DNA of 10,803 nucleotides from Betaproteobacteria bacterium. GTDB taxonomy: Bacteria; Pseudomonadota; Gammaproteobacteria; Burkholderiales; Casimicrobiaceae. The notes under the pieces are model-generated. The model ran no database searches. It saw only the letters and a program-made list of their open reading frames with translations, and was not told the DNA's origin. The stretch covers positions 1 to 10,803 of the forward strand of contig JAAFHR010000078.1 in assembly GCA_013298455.1 (NCBI GenBank), written 5' to 3'. This document shows, piece after piece, positions 1 to 7,572 of this stretch (position 1 is its first letter; each line of letters opens with the position of its first letter). The translations under genes were made by a program, and so were the position numbers.

Positions 1-2258
1 AAAATCTGCGCGCCGCAGTAGCTTTGATAAGTCGAAATTCCCATCTTCGACATGACTTTATTTAAGCCCTTGCAGATGGCTTTGACATAGCGCTTTTGGC
101 TCTCGTAGCTCGACACGCCGGGGACGATGCCCTCGAGCTGGGTGAGCGTTTCGAGGGCCAAGTACGGGTGCACGGCCTCAGCGCCGTAGCCACCGAGGAG
201 CGCGAAGTGATGCACTTCGCGAGCAGAACCTGTCTCGACAACCAGTCCCGCCGAGGTGCGAAGCCCCGTGCTCACCAAATGCTGATGCACGGCCGAAGTC
301 GCCAACAGCGCCGGGATCGGCACGCGCCCCGCTTCAACACTTCGATCACTCAGAATCAAAATGTTGTAGCCGAGCTTGATGTTGTCGACCGCTGCGGCGC
401 GAAGTGAGGCGAGCGCGGCTTCGATGCCTTCTTGACCCCACGCGGCGGGATACGTGATGTCGAGCTCTTTGGCTTTAAATGCGCCGCTGGAGAACAATTC
501 GATATGACGAATCCGCTCCATGTTTTCGCTAGTGAGCACAGGATGCTGCGCTTCTAGTCGAGATTGCGGAGAAGTCGTGTCATGCCCAAGCAGATTGGGG
601 CGCGGGCCGATAAAGGTGACCAACGACATCACCAACTCTTCGCGAATCGGATCAATCGGCGGATTGGTCACCTGCGCAAAGAGCTGACGGAAATAATTGT
701 AGAGCGGCTTGGCTTTGTTCGAGAGCACCGGGAGCGCGGCGTCGTTACCCATCGAGCCCGTTGCTTCTTCAGCATTGGCGACCATGGGCGCTAGGATGAC
801 TTTGATGTCTTCTTGCGTGTAACCAAACGCCTGTTGGCGATCCAGCAAACTCACCGTTGATTTTTCAGCGGGTGCGGGCTCGGGCAGGTCTTCGAGTGCA
901 ACGCGAGAAGTTTCGATCCACTCCTTGTAGGGCTTCGCGGCGGCGAGGTCGCGCTTCAATTCTTCGTCGTCAACGATGCGGCCTTGCTCCAAATCGAGGA
1001 GCAACATCTTGCCCGGCTGCAAGCGCCATTTCTTGACAATTTTTTCTTCGGGAATGTCGAGCACGCCCACTTCAGAGGCCATGATGATCATGTCGTCGTC
1101 AGTCACGATGTAGCGAGCGGGTCGCAGGCCGTTTCGATCAAGCGTTGCGCCGATCTGACGGCCATCGGTAAACGCCATAGCAGCCGGGCCGTCCCACGGC
1201 TCCATGAGCGCTGCGTGATATTCGTAAAACGCGCGACGGTCTTCGTCCATCAATGCATTGCCCGCCCATGCTTCGGGGATCATCAGCATCGCCGCGTGGG
1301 CGAGCGAATAACCGCTCATGGTCAGGAGCTCTAGGCAGTTGTCGAACGACGCCGTGTCGGATTGACCGTCGTAAATCAAGGGCCAAAGTTTTTGCAGATC
1401 ATCGCCCAAAACGGTCGATGCGATGGCACCTTCGCGAGCGCGAATCCAGTTGCAGTTGCCGCGAAGCGTGTTGATTTCGCCGTTGTGGCACACAAGGCGA
1501 AACGGATGCGCCAAATCCCACGTTGGGAAGGTGTTGGTTGAGAAGCGCTGATGCACCATCGCGAGCGCAGTCACCAACATCGGGTCGCTCAAATCCAAGT
1601 AGAACGTACCGACTTGATCGGCGAGCAGCATACCTTTGTAAACGATCGTTCGCGTTGACATCGAGGGCACATAAAACTCTTTGCCATGGCGCAATTTCAA
1701 CGCTTGAATCGCGTGGCCAGAGCTCTTGCGAATCACATACAGCTTGCGCTCCAGCGCATCCTGATCCATGTCTTTCGAGCCACGCCCGATGAACACTTGG
1801 CGGATGATCGGCTGAATCGCTTTCACGCCTTCGCCCAATCCTACCGGGTTCACTGGCACATCGCGCCAGCCCAAAAGCACTTGCCCTTCGCTAGCAATGG
1901 CCCGCTCGATTTCCTGCTCACACGCCATTCTTGATGCGGGCTCTTGCGGCAAAAACACCATGCCCACGCCGTACTGACCGACCGCCGGCAACGTGATCTT
2001 TAACTTCCCGCATTCACGACGGAAAAACGTATCGGGCACTTGAATCAAAATGCCCGCACCGTCGCCTTGCAGCTTATCCGCACCGACCGCGCCGCGATGC
2101 GTCAGGTTTTCAAGAACACGCAACCCTTTGGTGACGATGTCGTGGCTTTTGCGGCCTTTGATGTTCGCCACGAAGCCCATGCCGCACGCATCGTGCTCGT
2201 TTTTCGGGTCGTAGAGGCCTTGCGCCGCTGGTTTGGCAGCGCGGATGTCGTCGATCAT
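1..2258 (-). CDS. gltB: Glutamate synthase [NADPH] large subunit, 5' part (runs off left edge)
   Basis: The large (alpha) subunit of GOGAT makes two glutamates from glutamine and 2-oxoglutarate in the cytoplasm, with the GltD subunit feeding electrons from NADPH. The frame is open from the ATG at 2258 to the left edge, giving residues 1-752 of a protein normally near 1,500-1,580 residues. After a short propeptide comes Cys25 in the context DACGMGF. In this family that Cys becomes the N-terminal nucleophile of the class II glutamine amidotransferase domain after cleavage. Other amidotransferase motifs are HQRFSTNTFPTW (from residue 236) and HNGEINT (from 258), followed by GQSDTASFDN. The central domain follows, and the window stops just after the conserved KVMSKMGIST (734-743). 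The FMN/Fe-S synthase domain and C-terminal beta-helix lie outside. The start is supported by TGGAGA five bases upstream and by family N-termini. No frameshift or internal stop was seen. Confidence 0.97.
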   Translation of the reverse strand, partial: MIDDIRAAKPAAQGLYDPKNEHDACGMGFVANIKGRKSHDIVTKGLRVLENLTHRGAVGADKLQGDGAGILIQVPDTFFRRECGKLKITLPAVGQYGVGMVFLPQEPASRMACEQEIERAIASEGQVLLGWRDVPVNPVGLGEGVKAIQPIIRQVFIGRGSKDMDQDALERKLYVIRKSSGHAIQALKLRHGKEFYVPSMSTRTIVYKGMLLADQVGTFYLDLSDPMLVTALAMVHQRFSTNTFPTWDLAHPFRLVCHNGEINTLRGNCNWIRAREGAIASTVLGDDLQKLWPLIYDGQSDTASFDNCLELLTMSGYSLAHAAMLMIPEAWAGNALMDEDRRAFYEYHAALMEPWDGPAAMAFTDGRQIGATLDRNGLRPARYIVTDDDMIIMASEVGVLDIPEEKIVKKWRLQPGKMLLLDLEQGRIVDDEELKRDLAAAKPYKEWIETSRVALEDLPEPAPAEKSTVSLLDRQQAFGYTQEDIKVILAPMVANAEEATGSMGNDAALPVLSNKAKPLYNYFRQLFAQVTNPPIDPIREELVMSLVTFIGPRPNLLGHDTTSPQSRLEAQHPVLTSENMERIRHIELFSSGAFKAKELDITYPAAWGQEGIEAALASLRAAAVDNIKLGYNILILSDRSVEAGRVPIPALLATSAVHQHLVSTGLRTSAGLVVETGSAREVHHFALLGGYGAEAVHPYLALETLTQLEGIVPGVSSYESQKRYVKAICKGLNKVMSKMGISTYQSYCGAQI

Positions 2259-2263
2259 GTGTG

Positions 2264-2269
2264 TCTCCA
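2264..2269 (-). promoter_or_regulatory. Ribosome binding site of gltB
   Basis: On the minus strand this reads TGGAGA and sits five bases before the ATG at 2258. It supports that start, which leaves a 24-residue propeptide ahead of the catalytic Cys25. Confidence 0.7.
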
Positions 2270-2340
2270 GAGTTGCGCCGGTCTCGGTCAGGCGAAAGCC
2301 GTTGATGCGCAAACGGTATAGTTTTATTCAGCGGACGCAT

Positions 2341-2369
2341 AGTTTACCTAAATTTGTTGTGCCGCACAA
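2341..2369 (-). promoter_or_regulatory. Putative sigma-70 promoter for gltB
   Basis: On the minus strand, TTGTGC (plus coordinates 2364-2369) is followed after exactly 17 bases by TAAACT (2341-2346). These match the -35 and -10 consensus at three and four of six positions. The start codon lies about 80 bases downstream. The -35 hexamer is one arm of the palindrome at 2356-2370, so a protein bound there would be expected to block this promoter. This is inference from sequence only. Confidence 0.35.
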
Positions 2370-2370
2370 C
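2356..2370. promoter_or_regulatory. 15-bp palindrome, candidate operator between gltB and the lipoprotein gene
   Basis: GTTGTGC-C-GCACAAC is a perfect dyad with 7-bp arms around one central base. It lies 98 bases upstream of the gltB start and overlaps the best -35 candidate for gltB. Its short odd-centred symmetry in a divergent intergenic region suggests a binding site for a dimeric transcription factor. I cannot match it to a known regulator. A very short RNA hairpin is unlikely, because a one-base loop cannot form without opening inner pairs. Confidence 0.4.
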
Positions 2371-2433
2371 TTCAAATCGTGTTGTTTTGTGTGGCGTGTG
2401 ACAGGCAATCGGAAGTGAGATGTTTCTTTCGAC

Positions 2434-2462
2434 TTGCCTATGCCAATGTCTTAGGGTTAAAT
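2434..2462 (+). promoter_or_regulatory. Putative sigma-70 promoter for the lipoprotein gene
   Basis: TTGCCT (2434-2439) and TTAAAT (2457-2462) are separated by 17 bases, each a 4-of-6 match to consensus. Transcription would start near 2469, leaving a leader of roughly 55-75 bases before the ATG at 2524 or GTG at 2545. Nothing else in the leader looks like a known regulatory element. Confidence 0.35.
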
Positions 2463-2523
2463 CGAAGAATTGCGTGTAACTCGTTGATTGCACATACTTT
2501 GCATTCGCTTTGATGGCGTCAAT

Positions 2524-3948
2524 ATGAATTTGAAAGGGATCACCGTGCGGTCATTCAACACATTGTTTAAGTCGCTAACGCTCACGGCGTTGTTTGGTGC
2601 TGCAGCGCTCCTCGCCGGCTGCGGTGGTGGCGGTGCGGCCGATCCGTTTAAGCCGGGGCCGGTGACGCCGGCGCTGGTGGTCAACCCAACCGCCCTCACG
2701 GTCTATTCCGGAACACCCGCGGTCGTAACCATCAGTAGCGGCGTGGGGCCATTTCAGGCATTCACTTCTGATGCGGTTGTCCTGCCTGTTACTCAGAGCA
2801 TTTCCGGCGCGGCGTTGACGTTAGTCGCCAATGCGGTTGAATCGGATAAGGCGGTTACGGTCACGATTCAGGATGCAGTGGGGCAGCGAGTTGCTACGAG
2901 CGTGACAGTGCGGGGCTCACCTTTGCTAGGTGCGCTCACTGTCGCGGCGGTCACTGGCTCGACCTGTGGTGGTGCCGCGTCAGGCGGCGGGGCATCTGGC
3001 GGCGCAGCCTCCACGTCGGCGGCGCTGTGCTCTGGAGAATCGGGTACTGCGAAGATCAAGTTGCGCACCGCGAATACCTCGCCCGCCTCCAACCGGCAAG
3101 TTCGGTTCGACGTGTTGCAGGGCGCATACGACTTTATCGCCGATCAAGCGGGAACAACTTTGGTGAAAACCATCACCGCGATCACCGATCAAAACGGGGA
3201 TGCGACCGTGACGCTGCGTACGAGTGCGAGCGTTCCAACCCAAGCTGCCCTGATTCGGGCCACAGACCTTACCAGCGGAAATCGTGTGGATGGATCGTTC
3301 ACCATTGTCCAGTCGACCAACGGCGCAGCGAGTCTTAGCGTGTCGCCGAAGGAGTACGGTATCACGGGCTTCTACGTCCAGTCCTGTTCAACGGGTTCTG
3401 CTGACTTCGTGATCTACGGGGGTTCGCCACCCTACACCGTTTTCCACGCGCTGCCGGCTCGAGCAACGCTCTCGTCGGGCGCGGCCACCGGTCAAACCGT
3501 CGTGGTAGCTGCCTCTGGGGGATCTTTCCGCATGACTGCAATTGGCGGAGCATGTGCTGGCACAACGGAAGACAACATCACCATCACGGATTCGACTGGG
3601 CGAGTAATCAACGCGAACTTCAAGATCGTGGAAGGCACCGTTGCCCTACCCGTTCCTGATCCGGTTGTCCCACCGGGTGCCTTGACTGTTACGCCTGGCT
3701 CCATAGCGGTGAGTGGAACTGGCGGGGCGTGTGCTCCCGGCTCCGTGACATTTGTCATCAGCGGAGGCACGCCCGCTTACGCTGTGGCGTCGTCACGGAC
3801 CGAAGTTACGGCCTCTCGCCCTGCTTCGAACGCGGGGGTGCTGTCGTGGACGTCGCCGCTACCCAATGGTTTTTCAGCGGCGCTTGTGGTGCTTGATGCT
3901 GCGGGAAAGGTTGCGAATGCGACTTTCACCTGCACGGCAACGCCGTAA
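2524..3948 (+). CDS. Predicted secreted lipoprotein with tandem Ig-like/beta-sandwich modules, function unknown
   Basis: I do not recognise a named family. Counting from ATG 2524 (474 residues), a basic n-region and hydrophobic stretch lead to the lipobox ALLAG|C with lipidated Cys33, then a Gly-rich tether. Module 1 (about 50-129), module 3 (268-369) and module 4 (385-471) share a G-x-P-[FY] turn (GVGPF, GGSPPY, GGTPAY) and a closing strand (IQDAVGQ, ITDSTGR, VLDAAGK). Between them (about 135-263) is a Ser/Gly/Ala linker and an invasin/Big1-like segment (RQVRFDV, TDQNGDATVTL). Besides Cys33 there are six cysteines in three plausible pairs: 148/169, 288/344 and 403/470. GTG 2545 in the same frame gives a 25-residue signal peptide and has AAAGGGA six bases upstream, so it may be the true start; TTG 2488 extends the frame further but would spoil the signal peptide. 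The gene is transcribed away from gltB, toward aroK. A cell-surface or periplasmic structural or adhesive role is only a guess. Confidence 0.85.
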   Translation: MNLKGITVRSFNTLFKSLTLTALFGAAALLAGCGGGGAADPFKPGPVTPALVVNPTALTVYSGTPAVVTISSGVGPFQAFTSDAVVLPVTQSISGAALTLVANAVESDKAVTVTIQDAVGQRVATSVTVRGSPLLGALTVAAVTGSTCGGAASGGGASGGAASTSAALCSGESGTAKIKLRTANTSPASNRQVRFDVLQGAYDFIADQAGTTLVKTITAITDQNGDATVTLRTSASVPTQAALIRATDLTSGNRVDGSFTIVQSTNGAASLSVSPKEYGITGFYVQSCSTGSADFVIYGGSPPYTVFHALPARATLSSGAATGQTVVVAASGGSFRMTAIGGACAGTTEDNITITDSTGRVINANFKIVEGTVALPVPDPVVPPGALTVTPGSIAVSGTGGACAPGSVTFVISGGTPAYAVASSRTEVTASRPASNAGVLSWTSPLPNGFSAALVVLDAAGKVANATFTCTATP

Positions 3949-3969
3949 CGCTCCACAGCTCTGGCAGTC

Positions 3970-3998
3970 GGCTGAATCACTCCACCGAGCATTCAGCC
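3970..3998 (+). terminator. Hairpin after the lipoprotein gene, likely terminator
   Basis: GGCTGAAT (3970-3977) pairs perfectly with ATTCAGCC (3991-3998). Inside, CTC/GAG (3980-3982 with 3987-3989) can form a second short stem with a CACC loop. It begins 22 bases after the lipoprotein stop codon and is followed by TTTCAT, a weak T-run. The stem could also work on the other strand for transcripts leaving aroK. The poor T-tract makes efficient termination uncertain. Confidence 0.45.
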
Positions 3999-4045
3999 TT
4001 TCATACTGGCGATGACGGCTCGGGGGATCAATTGGCGGCAGCTGC

Positions 4046-4134
4046 TTTGTGCGGTGCCGTCAGAAGAATGTCGCCTTTCTCACAGGCTGGCGTGACGTAT
4101 CGCTAGCAAGCATCGACCGACGGCACCGCGCAAG
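4046..4134. repeat. Long-armed inverted repeat between the lipoprotein gene and aroK
   Basis: The arms 4046-4061 and 4119-4134 are complementary over 16 positions. An 11-bp perfect core (GCGGTGCCGTC against GACGGCACCGC) is extended outward by three Watson-Crick pairs and two G-U pairs. The 57-base interior shows no coding signal and no strong internal helix. The element begins 33 bases past the aroK stop and about 100 bases past the lipoprotein stop. It could be the folded 3' end of either transcript, a small RNA, or a degenerate intergenic repeat. No flanking target duplication was seen. Confidence 0.5.
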
Positions 4135-4166
4135 ATCGTCTTCAAGTTGACCGTTGGTAGCAGCGG

Positions 4167-4739
4167 CTAAGGCGAAACGCTAGGCTCTATGAGACGACAG
4201 ATCTCAGTCACCACACTCTGCGGCCGATCTCTGTACGATTCGACCGTCGCATGTGCCGTTTGTTGATAGAGCGGATGCCTAGCGGTGTAGAGCGCCCTTA
4301 ATTTCGCGAGCGGATCATCAACTCGCAGGAGCGGCCGCTCGCCTTTGCGGCGAATACGTTCAAATGCCGTCTCTGGGGTCGTGTGCAGATACACGACAAA
4401 GCCGCGTTCATGCAGGCGCTGGCGAGTGAGCAATTCGCCCACAGCGCCGCCGCCTGTGCTCAAAACCACGCCGCGCTCGACCGATAGCTCATCAATGAGC
4501 TGCGTTTCTCGCAGACGAAATGCCGCCTCTCCCTCGATCTCAAAGATCGTGGACACGGAGACGCCGGTCCGCTCTTCGAGCACGTGATCTGAGTCAAGAA
4601 AACGGAGATTTAGCCGCTTAGCAAGCAGCTGTCCGATGGTTGTCTTGCCGGCCCCCATGAGGCCAACAAGAAACACAGCCCTATCCGCTCCGAAGGAAGC
4701 TCTGTACTGCTCCAATGTGTTGTTCAACACCGAATCCAA
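4167..4739 (-). CDS. aroK: Shikimate kinase
   Basis: This enzyme phosphorylates shikimate at the 3-hydroxyl with ATP, the fifth step of the chorismate pathway, in the cytoplasm. The 190-residue frame has the Walker A loop GLMGAGKT (26-33), the shikimate-binding Asp51 in FLDSDH, Arg75 in AFRLRE, the STGGGAV loop (94-100), the lid Arg135 in KGERPLL, and Arg154 in RHPLYQQTA. The usual Glu of that last motif (PLYxE) is Gln here. The start is uncertain: TTG 4739 directly follows an in-frame TGA (4742-4740) and has no Shine-Dalgarno. GTG 4730 is the next candidate, with a weak GGAT just upstream. GTG 4676 would cut into the first beta strand (RAVFLVG), so it is unlikely. It follows pilQ after 101 bases, more than the tight spacings within the pil genes. 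No aroB follows it. Confidence 0.95.
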   Translation of the reverse strand: MDSVLNNTLEQYRASFGADRAVFLVGLMGAGKTTIGQLLAKRLNLRFLDSDHVLEERTGVSVSTIFEIEGEAAFRLRETQLIDELSVERGVVLSTGGGAVGELLTRQRLHERGFVVYLHTTPETAFERIRRKGERPLLRVDDPLAKLRALYTARHPLYQQTAHATVESYRDRPQSVVTEICRLIEPSVSP

Positions 4740-4840
4740 TCAACGATACAGGTCGTCGCGGAGCGCACGCACAGTAGAACCCCGCTCGACGCGTCGCTCG
4801 GCGCGAGGGTTCCCGCATCAGTGCGCTTCCCGTAAGGTCT

Positions 4841-7054
4841 TTAGCGAACCGTCCCCGTTGTGTCCGACAACACTCGTGGCGTCAAGAAAATCAGCAGCTC
4901 TTGTTTAACCGTGCCCTTGTTGGTTTTCTTGAAAAGGTGACCGAGCAAGGGAGCGTCGCCCAAAAACGGTACTTTATCCGTCGTGTCGGTGATCTGCTCT
5001 TCATAGACGCCGCCCAGAACTGCAGTGTCGCCGTTGTTGACGATCACTTTAGTCGAGACGCGTTTGGTGTTCACGATTGGGCTGCCGTCTTGGAAGCCGG
5101 CGATCGAGTCTTTCGAGACTTCCACGTCAAGCACCACCTTGCCATCAGGCGTAACTTGGGGCGTCACGTCAAGTCCGAGCACCGCACGGATCGTAATGAC
5201 CGACGACTGACCGCCGACACCGCCCGAGACGCGAAGTTTGTATTCCTGGCCTTGAGAGATCGATGCCTTCTGATTGTCCGCGGTCACGACGCGCGGGCTG
5301 GAGATCACCTTGCCGCGATTTGCAGCTTCAGCAGCAGAGAGCTCAAGGTTCACCAAGTTGCCGTTTCCCAAATTGAGAAATGTCATCGCCAAGGTTCCGG
5401 CAGGATTCGCGACCGGCAAATTCACGTTGTAAGGGATCGAGTTGATGTACTCGCCAACTACTCCGCCCGTCTCTTTGTCCGGCTTCACACGCCAGTAGTA
5501 ACTCGAGGGCGAGAATCCTGTGGTGATCCCAGTCGTGGGCACATTGGCCTGATTCGGGTCGCCAATCGGTGTGCCGCTGATGCCGATATTGCGGCCGTTG
5601 TTATTGATGCCAGCGCCGATTCCGAACCGGGCGCCAAGCTGGCGGCTGAAATTGTCGTCGGCGACGACAACGCGCGCTTCGATGAGCACTTGTTTGATCG
5701 ATATATCGATACGTTGGATCAGTCGGCGTACTTCTTCAAGCTTCGACGGCGTGTCTTGAACCACCAAGACGTTGGTTCGGGCATCCACCGTCGCGCTGCC
5801 TCGCTTGGAGAGCACACCACCTTGGTTCGCGCCACCTTGGGCGCCCGCATTGGCAGGGATCAACATTTTCCTGACTTCTTCTGCCTTCTGATAATTTAGC
5901 TGGAAGAGCTCAGTCCGAAGCGGCTCGATATCAGCGACCTGCGCCTTCGCCTCTAATTCCTGCTTCTCCTTGAGAGCGAGTTCTTCTTTCGGCGCGATCC
6001 AGACTACGTTGCCGTTTTTCCGCATGTCAAGCGAACGAGCCTGCATCACCAAGTCCAGCGCTTGATCCCAAGGTACGTCCTTGAGCCGTAGCGTTACGTT
6101 TCCGGTAACGGTGTCGGAGACGATGATGTTGAGTCCGGTGAAGTCGCCAATCACCTGCAGCACAGAACGCACCGCGATATCTTGGAAATTCAGCGACAGC
6201 TTATCGCCTTTGTAACCGGGGCGTGAGCCCTGTGTGAGCTTGTTCGGGTCTTCGATGATTTGTTTGACTTCGATAATCAGTCGGCTGTCCGTTTGGTAGG
6301 CGGAGTGCTCCCACAAACCCTTCGGCTCGATGACCATTCGCGTGTTGTTGCCTTGCACGAAGGTGTCGATCAGCTGAACAGGCGTGCCGAAGTCAGTCAC
6401 ATCGAGCTTGCGTTCCAGATTTCGTGGCACCTGCGTCCGCAGAAAATCAACGATGAGCACCTTGCCCTGTTGCTTGATTTCAATGCCCGAGTTCGCGTCG
6501 GAAAGATCAATGATCACCCGCCCTTCGCCGCCTGAGCCGCGCCGGAAATCAACATCGCGCAACGAAAAATTCGCGCCATCACTTTTCGACGTCGACGCAA
6601 ATCGACCCGTCTCAGGGCTTGACTCGGCAGCCGACGTGCCGGGCGCATCAAAGAGCGACACCGCTAGCTTGTTGCCTTCCACTTTCAAGTCGTACGCCTG
6701 CGACTTGGTCAAGTTCAAAACAACTCGGGTTCGGCCTTGCGCTTGAACCACGTTGTAGCTTCGAACCACCGCATCGGAGACCTCGGAAACCGCTTTGCCA
6801 GCGTTGCTCGTATTTGCAAAATCTAGCACTAAGCGCGGCGGCGTCGCGATCGCAAACACCGTGGGCGGTGTAGCGAGCGGATCCTTGAGCGCGAAGGTCA
6901 TGGTGGTGCGGCCGGCACCGCCACGCGCTACGGAAACGTCTTCAATCACGTTTTGAGCGAGCACGGACGAAGTGGTTGCGACGAGCGAAAGCAGCATCAT
7001 CGCCGCGCAACTGAGTGCGCGACGCGATAGTCGCAGTGATTGGTACACGTTCAT
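4841..7054 (-). CDS. pilQ: Type IV pilus secretin PilQ
   Basis: PilQ forms the outer-membrane ring through which the type IV pilus is extruded and retracted. The 737 residues begin with a signal peptide (cleavage probably near VLA|Q34). Two AMIN domains, which in PilQ bind peptidoglycan, lie at about 37-135 and 163-265. A secretin N0/STN-like domain (about 285-355, with LNFQDIAVRSVLQVIGDFTG) and an N1 domain (about 380-450, with TNVLVVQDTPSKLEEV) follow. The secretin barrel spans about 455-730, with the signature VPFLGDAPLLGHLFKK (695-710) and the closing LLIFLTPRVL. A Gly/Gln-rich loop at 401-415 splits N1, as is common in secretins. Where homologues often have G-x-E-I-P-[FY] this protein has GQEYKL (602-607). 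The ATG overlaps the pilP stop by four bases, and GGGAG lies eight bases upstream. Length is normal for the family. Confidence 0.98.
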   Translation of the reverse strand: MNVYQSLRLSRRALSCAAMMLLSLVATTSSVLAQNVIEDVSVARGGAGRTTMTFALKDPLATPPTVFAIATPPRLVLDFANTSNAGKAVSEVSDAVVRSYNVVQAQGRTRVVLNLTKSQAYDLKVEGNKLAVSLFDAPGTSAAESSPETGRFASTSKSDGANFSLRDVDFRRGSGGEGRVIIDLSDANSGIEIKQQGKVLIVDFLRTQVPRNLERKLDVTDFGTPVQLIDTFVQGNNTRMVIEPKGLWEHSAYQTDSRLIIEVKQIIEDPNKLTQGSRPGYKGDKLSLNFQDIAVRSVLQVIGDFTGLNIIVSDTVTGNVTLRLKDVPWDQALDLVMQARSLDMRKNGNVVWIAPKEELALKEKQELEAKAQVADIEPLRTELFQLNYQKAEEVRKMLIPANAGAQGGANQGGVLSKRGSATVDARTNVLVVQDTPSKLEEVRRLIQRIDISIKQVLIEARVVVADDNFSRQLGARFGIGAGINNNGRNIGISGTPIGDPNQANVPTTGITTGFSPSSYYWRVKPDKETGGVVGEYINSIPYNVNLPVANPAGTLAMTFLNLGNGNLVNLELSAAEAANRGKVISSPRVVTADNQKASISQGQEYKLRVSGGVGGQSSVITIRAVLGLDVTPQVTPDGKVVLDVEVSKDSIAGFQDGSPIVNTKRVSTKVIVNNGDTAVLGGVYEEQITDTTDKVPFLGDAPLLGHLFKKTNKGTVKQELLIFLTPRVLSDTTGTVR

Positions 7055-7572
7055 TTCTTTTGCTCCCGCTCTTGCAGCATGATCTTGCTTTGACGCTCGG
7101 CCCAGTCCCCTGCGCCATCTTGAAAAAGTTCTTTGAGTGAAATCTCGGAGTCCGAGATCAACGTGATGACGCCGAAGTTTTGGCCCAGATAGTTTCCTTG
7201 TCGAACTTGGAACACCCGGTTGTCCGACGCACGGACGAGTCCAACGGTGGCTTTGCCTTTTTGCAGCGTGCCGACCATTTTTAGTGTCTCTAACGGAAAC
7301 GCCTCAAGCGCCTCTTTGCGACGCGCCAAATCCGGCCCCCGTGCGCCCTTAGCACTTTCAATTTTGCGAGGCTTGAACGGATCGGGTTCGCCAAACGCGT
7401 TGTAAGTGAACGGTTCGTACGGGCGAATCGGCGGAATCGCTTGAATTTTGCCGCGCGCGCTCGCGCCTTGCTCATTCATCCAAGCTTTGAGGTCTTGCTC
7501 ATCGCTAGTCCCGCAGCCCACTAGAAGCGTGAGCAGCAGCGCGGACGGTAAAAGAGTGATGCGCTTCATCAT
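7051..7572 (-). CDS. pilP: Type IV pilus inner-membrane lipoprotein PilP
   Basis: PilP links the inner-membrane PilN/PilO dimer to the periplasmic domains of the PilQ secretin. The 173-residue protein starts with a lipoprotein signal ending in LLVGC (Cys20). A disordered N-terminal arm containing YEPFTYNAFGEPDPFKPRK (about 52-70) is the part that binds PilN/PilO in homologues. A small beta-sandwich homology-region domain follows (about 92-150), with LKMVGTL, GLVRASD and GNYLGQNFG as recognisable strands. The tail is highly charged. The start overlaps the pilO stop (ATGATGA), with a second ATG one codon in; upstream AAGGCG is only a weak ribosome binding site, so translation is probably coupled to pilO. 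The stop overlaps the pilQ start. Confidence 0.97.
   Translation of the reverse strand: MMKRITLLPSALLLTLLVGCGTSDEQDLKAWMNEQGASARGKIQAIPPIRPYEPFTYNAFGEPDPFKPRKIESAKGARGPDLARRKEALEAFPLETLKMVGTLQKGKATVGLVRASDNRVFQVRQGNYLGQNFGVITLISDSEISLKELFQDGAGDWAERQSKIMLQEREQKK

Noticed and set aside
2967..3018. Gly/Ala/Ser codon repeat in the lipoprotein gene as a possible phase-variable tract
   Set aside because: The DNA is not a uniform short tandem repeat. The GGC/GCA/TCT codons vary, so slippage is not especially likely; it reads better as a flexible linker.
4046..4134. tRNA or insertion-sequence ends
   Set aside because: The interior does not form a cloverleaf, there is no transposase, and no matching direct repeats flank the arms.
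3949..4166. Possible aroB remnant or small gene after aroK
   Set aside because: I read the frames in this stretch for an AroB-like start or NAD-binding motif and found none. Short frames there resemble no known protein.
4901..5899. A 332-codon open frame on the plus strand, antisense to pilQ
   Set aside because: It lies entirely within the pilQ gene, whose protein is unmistakable. The antisense translation is Arg/His/Val-rich with no recognisable motif, as expected for a shadow frame in GC-rich DNA.
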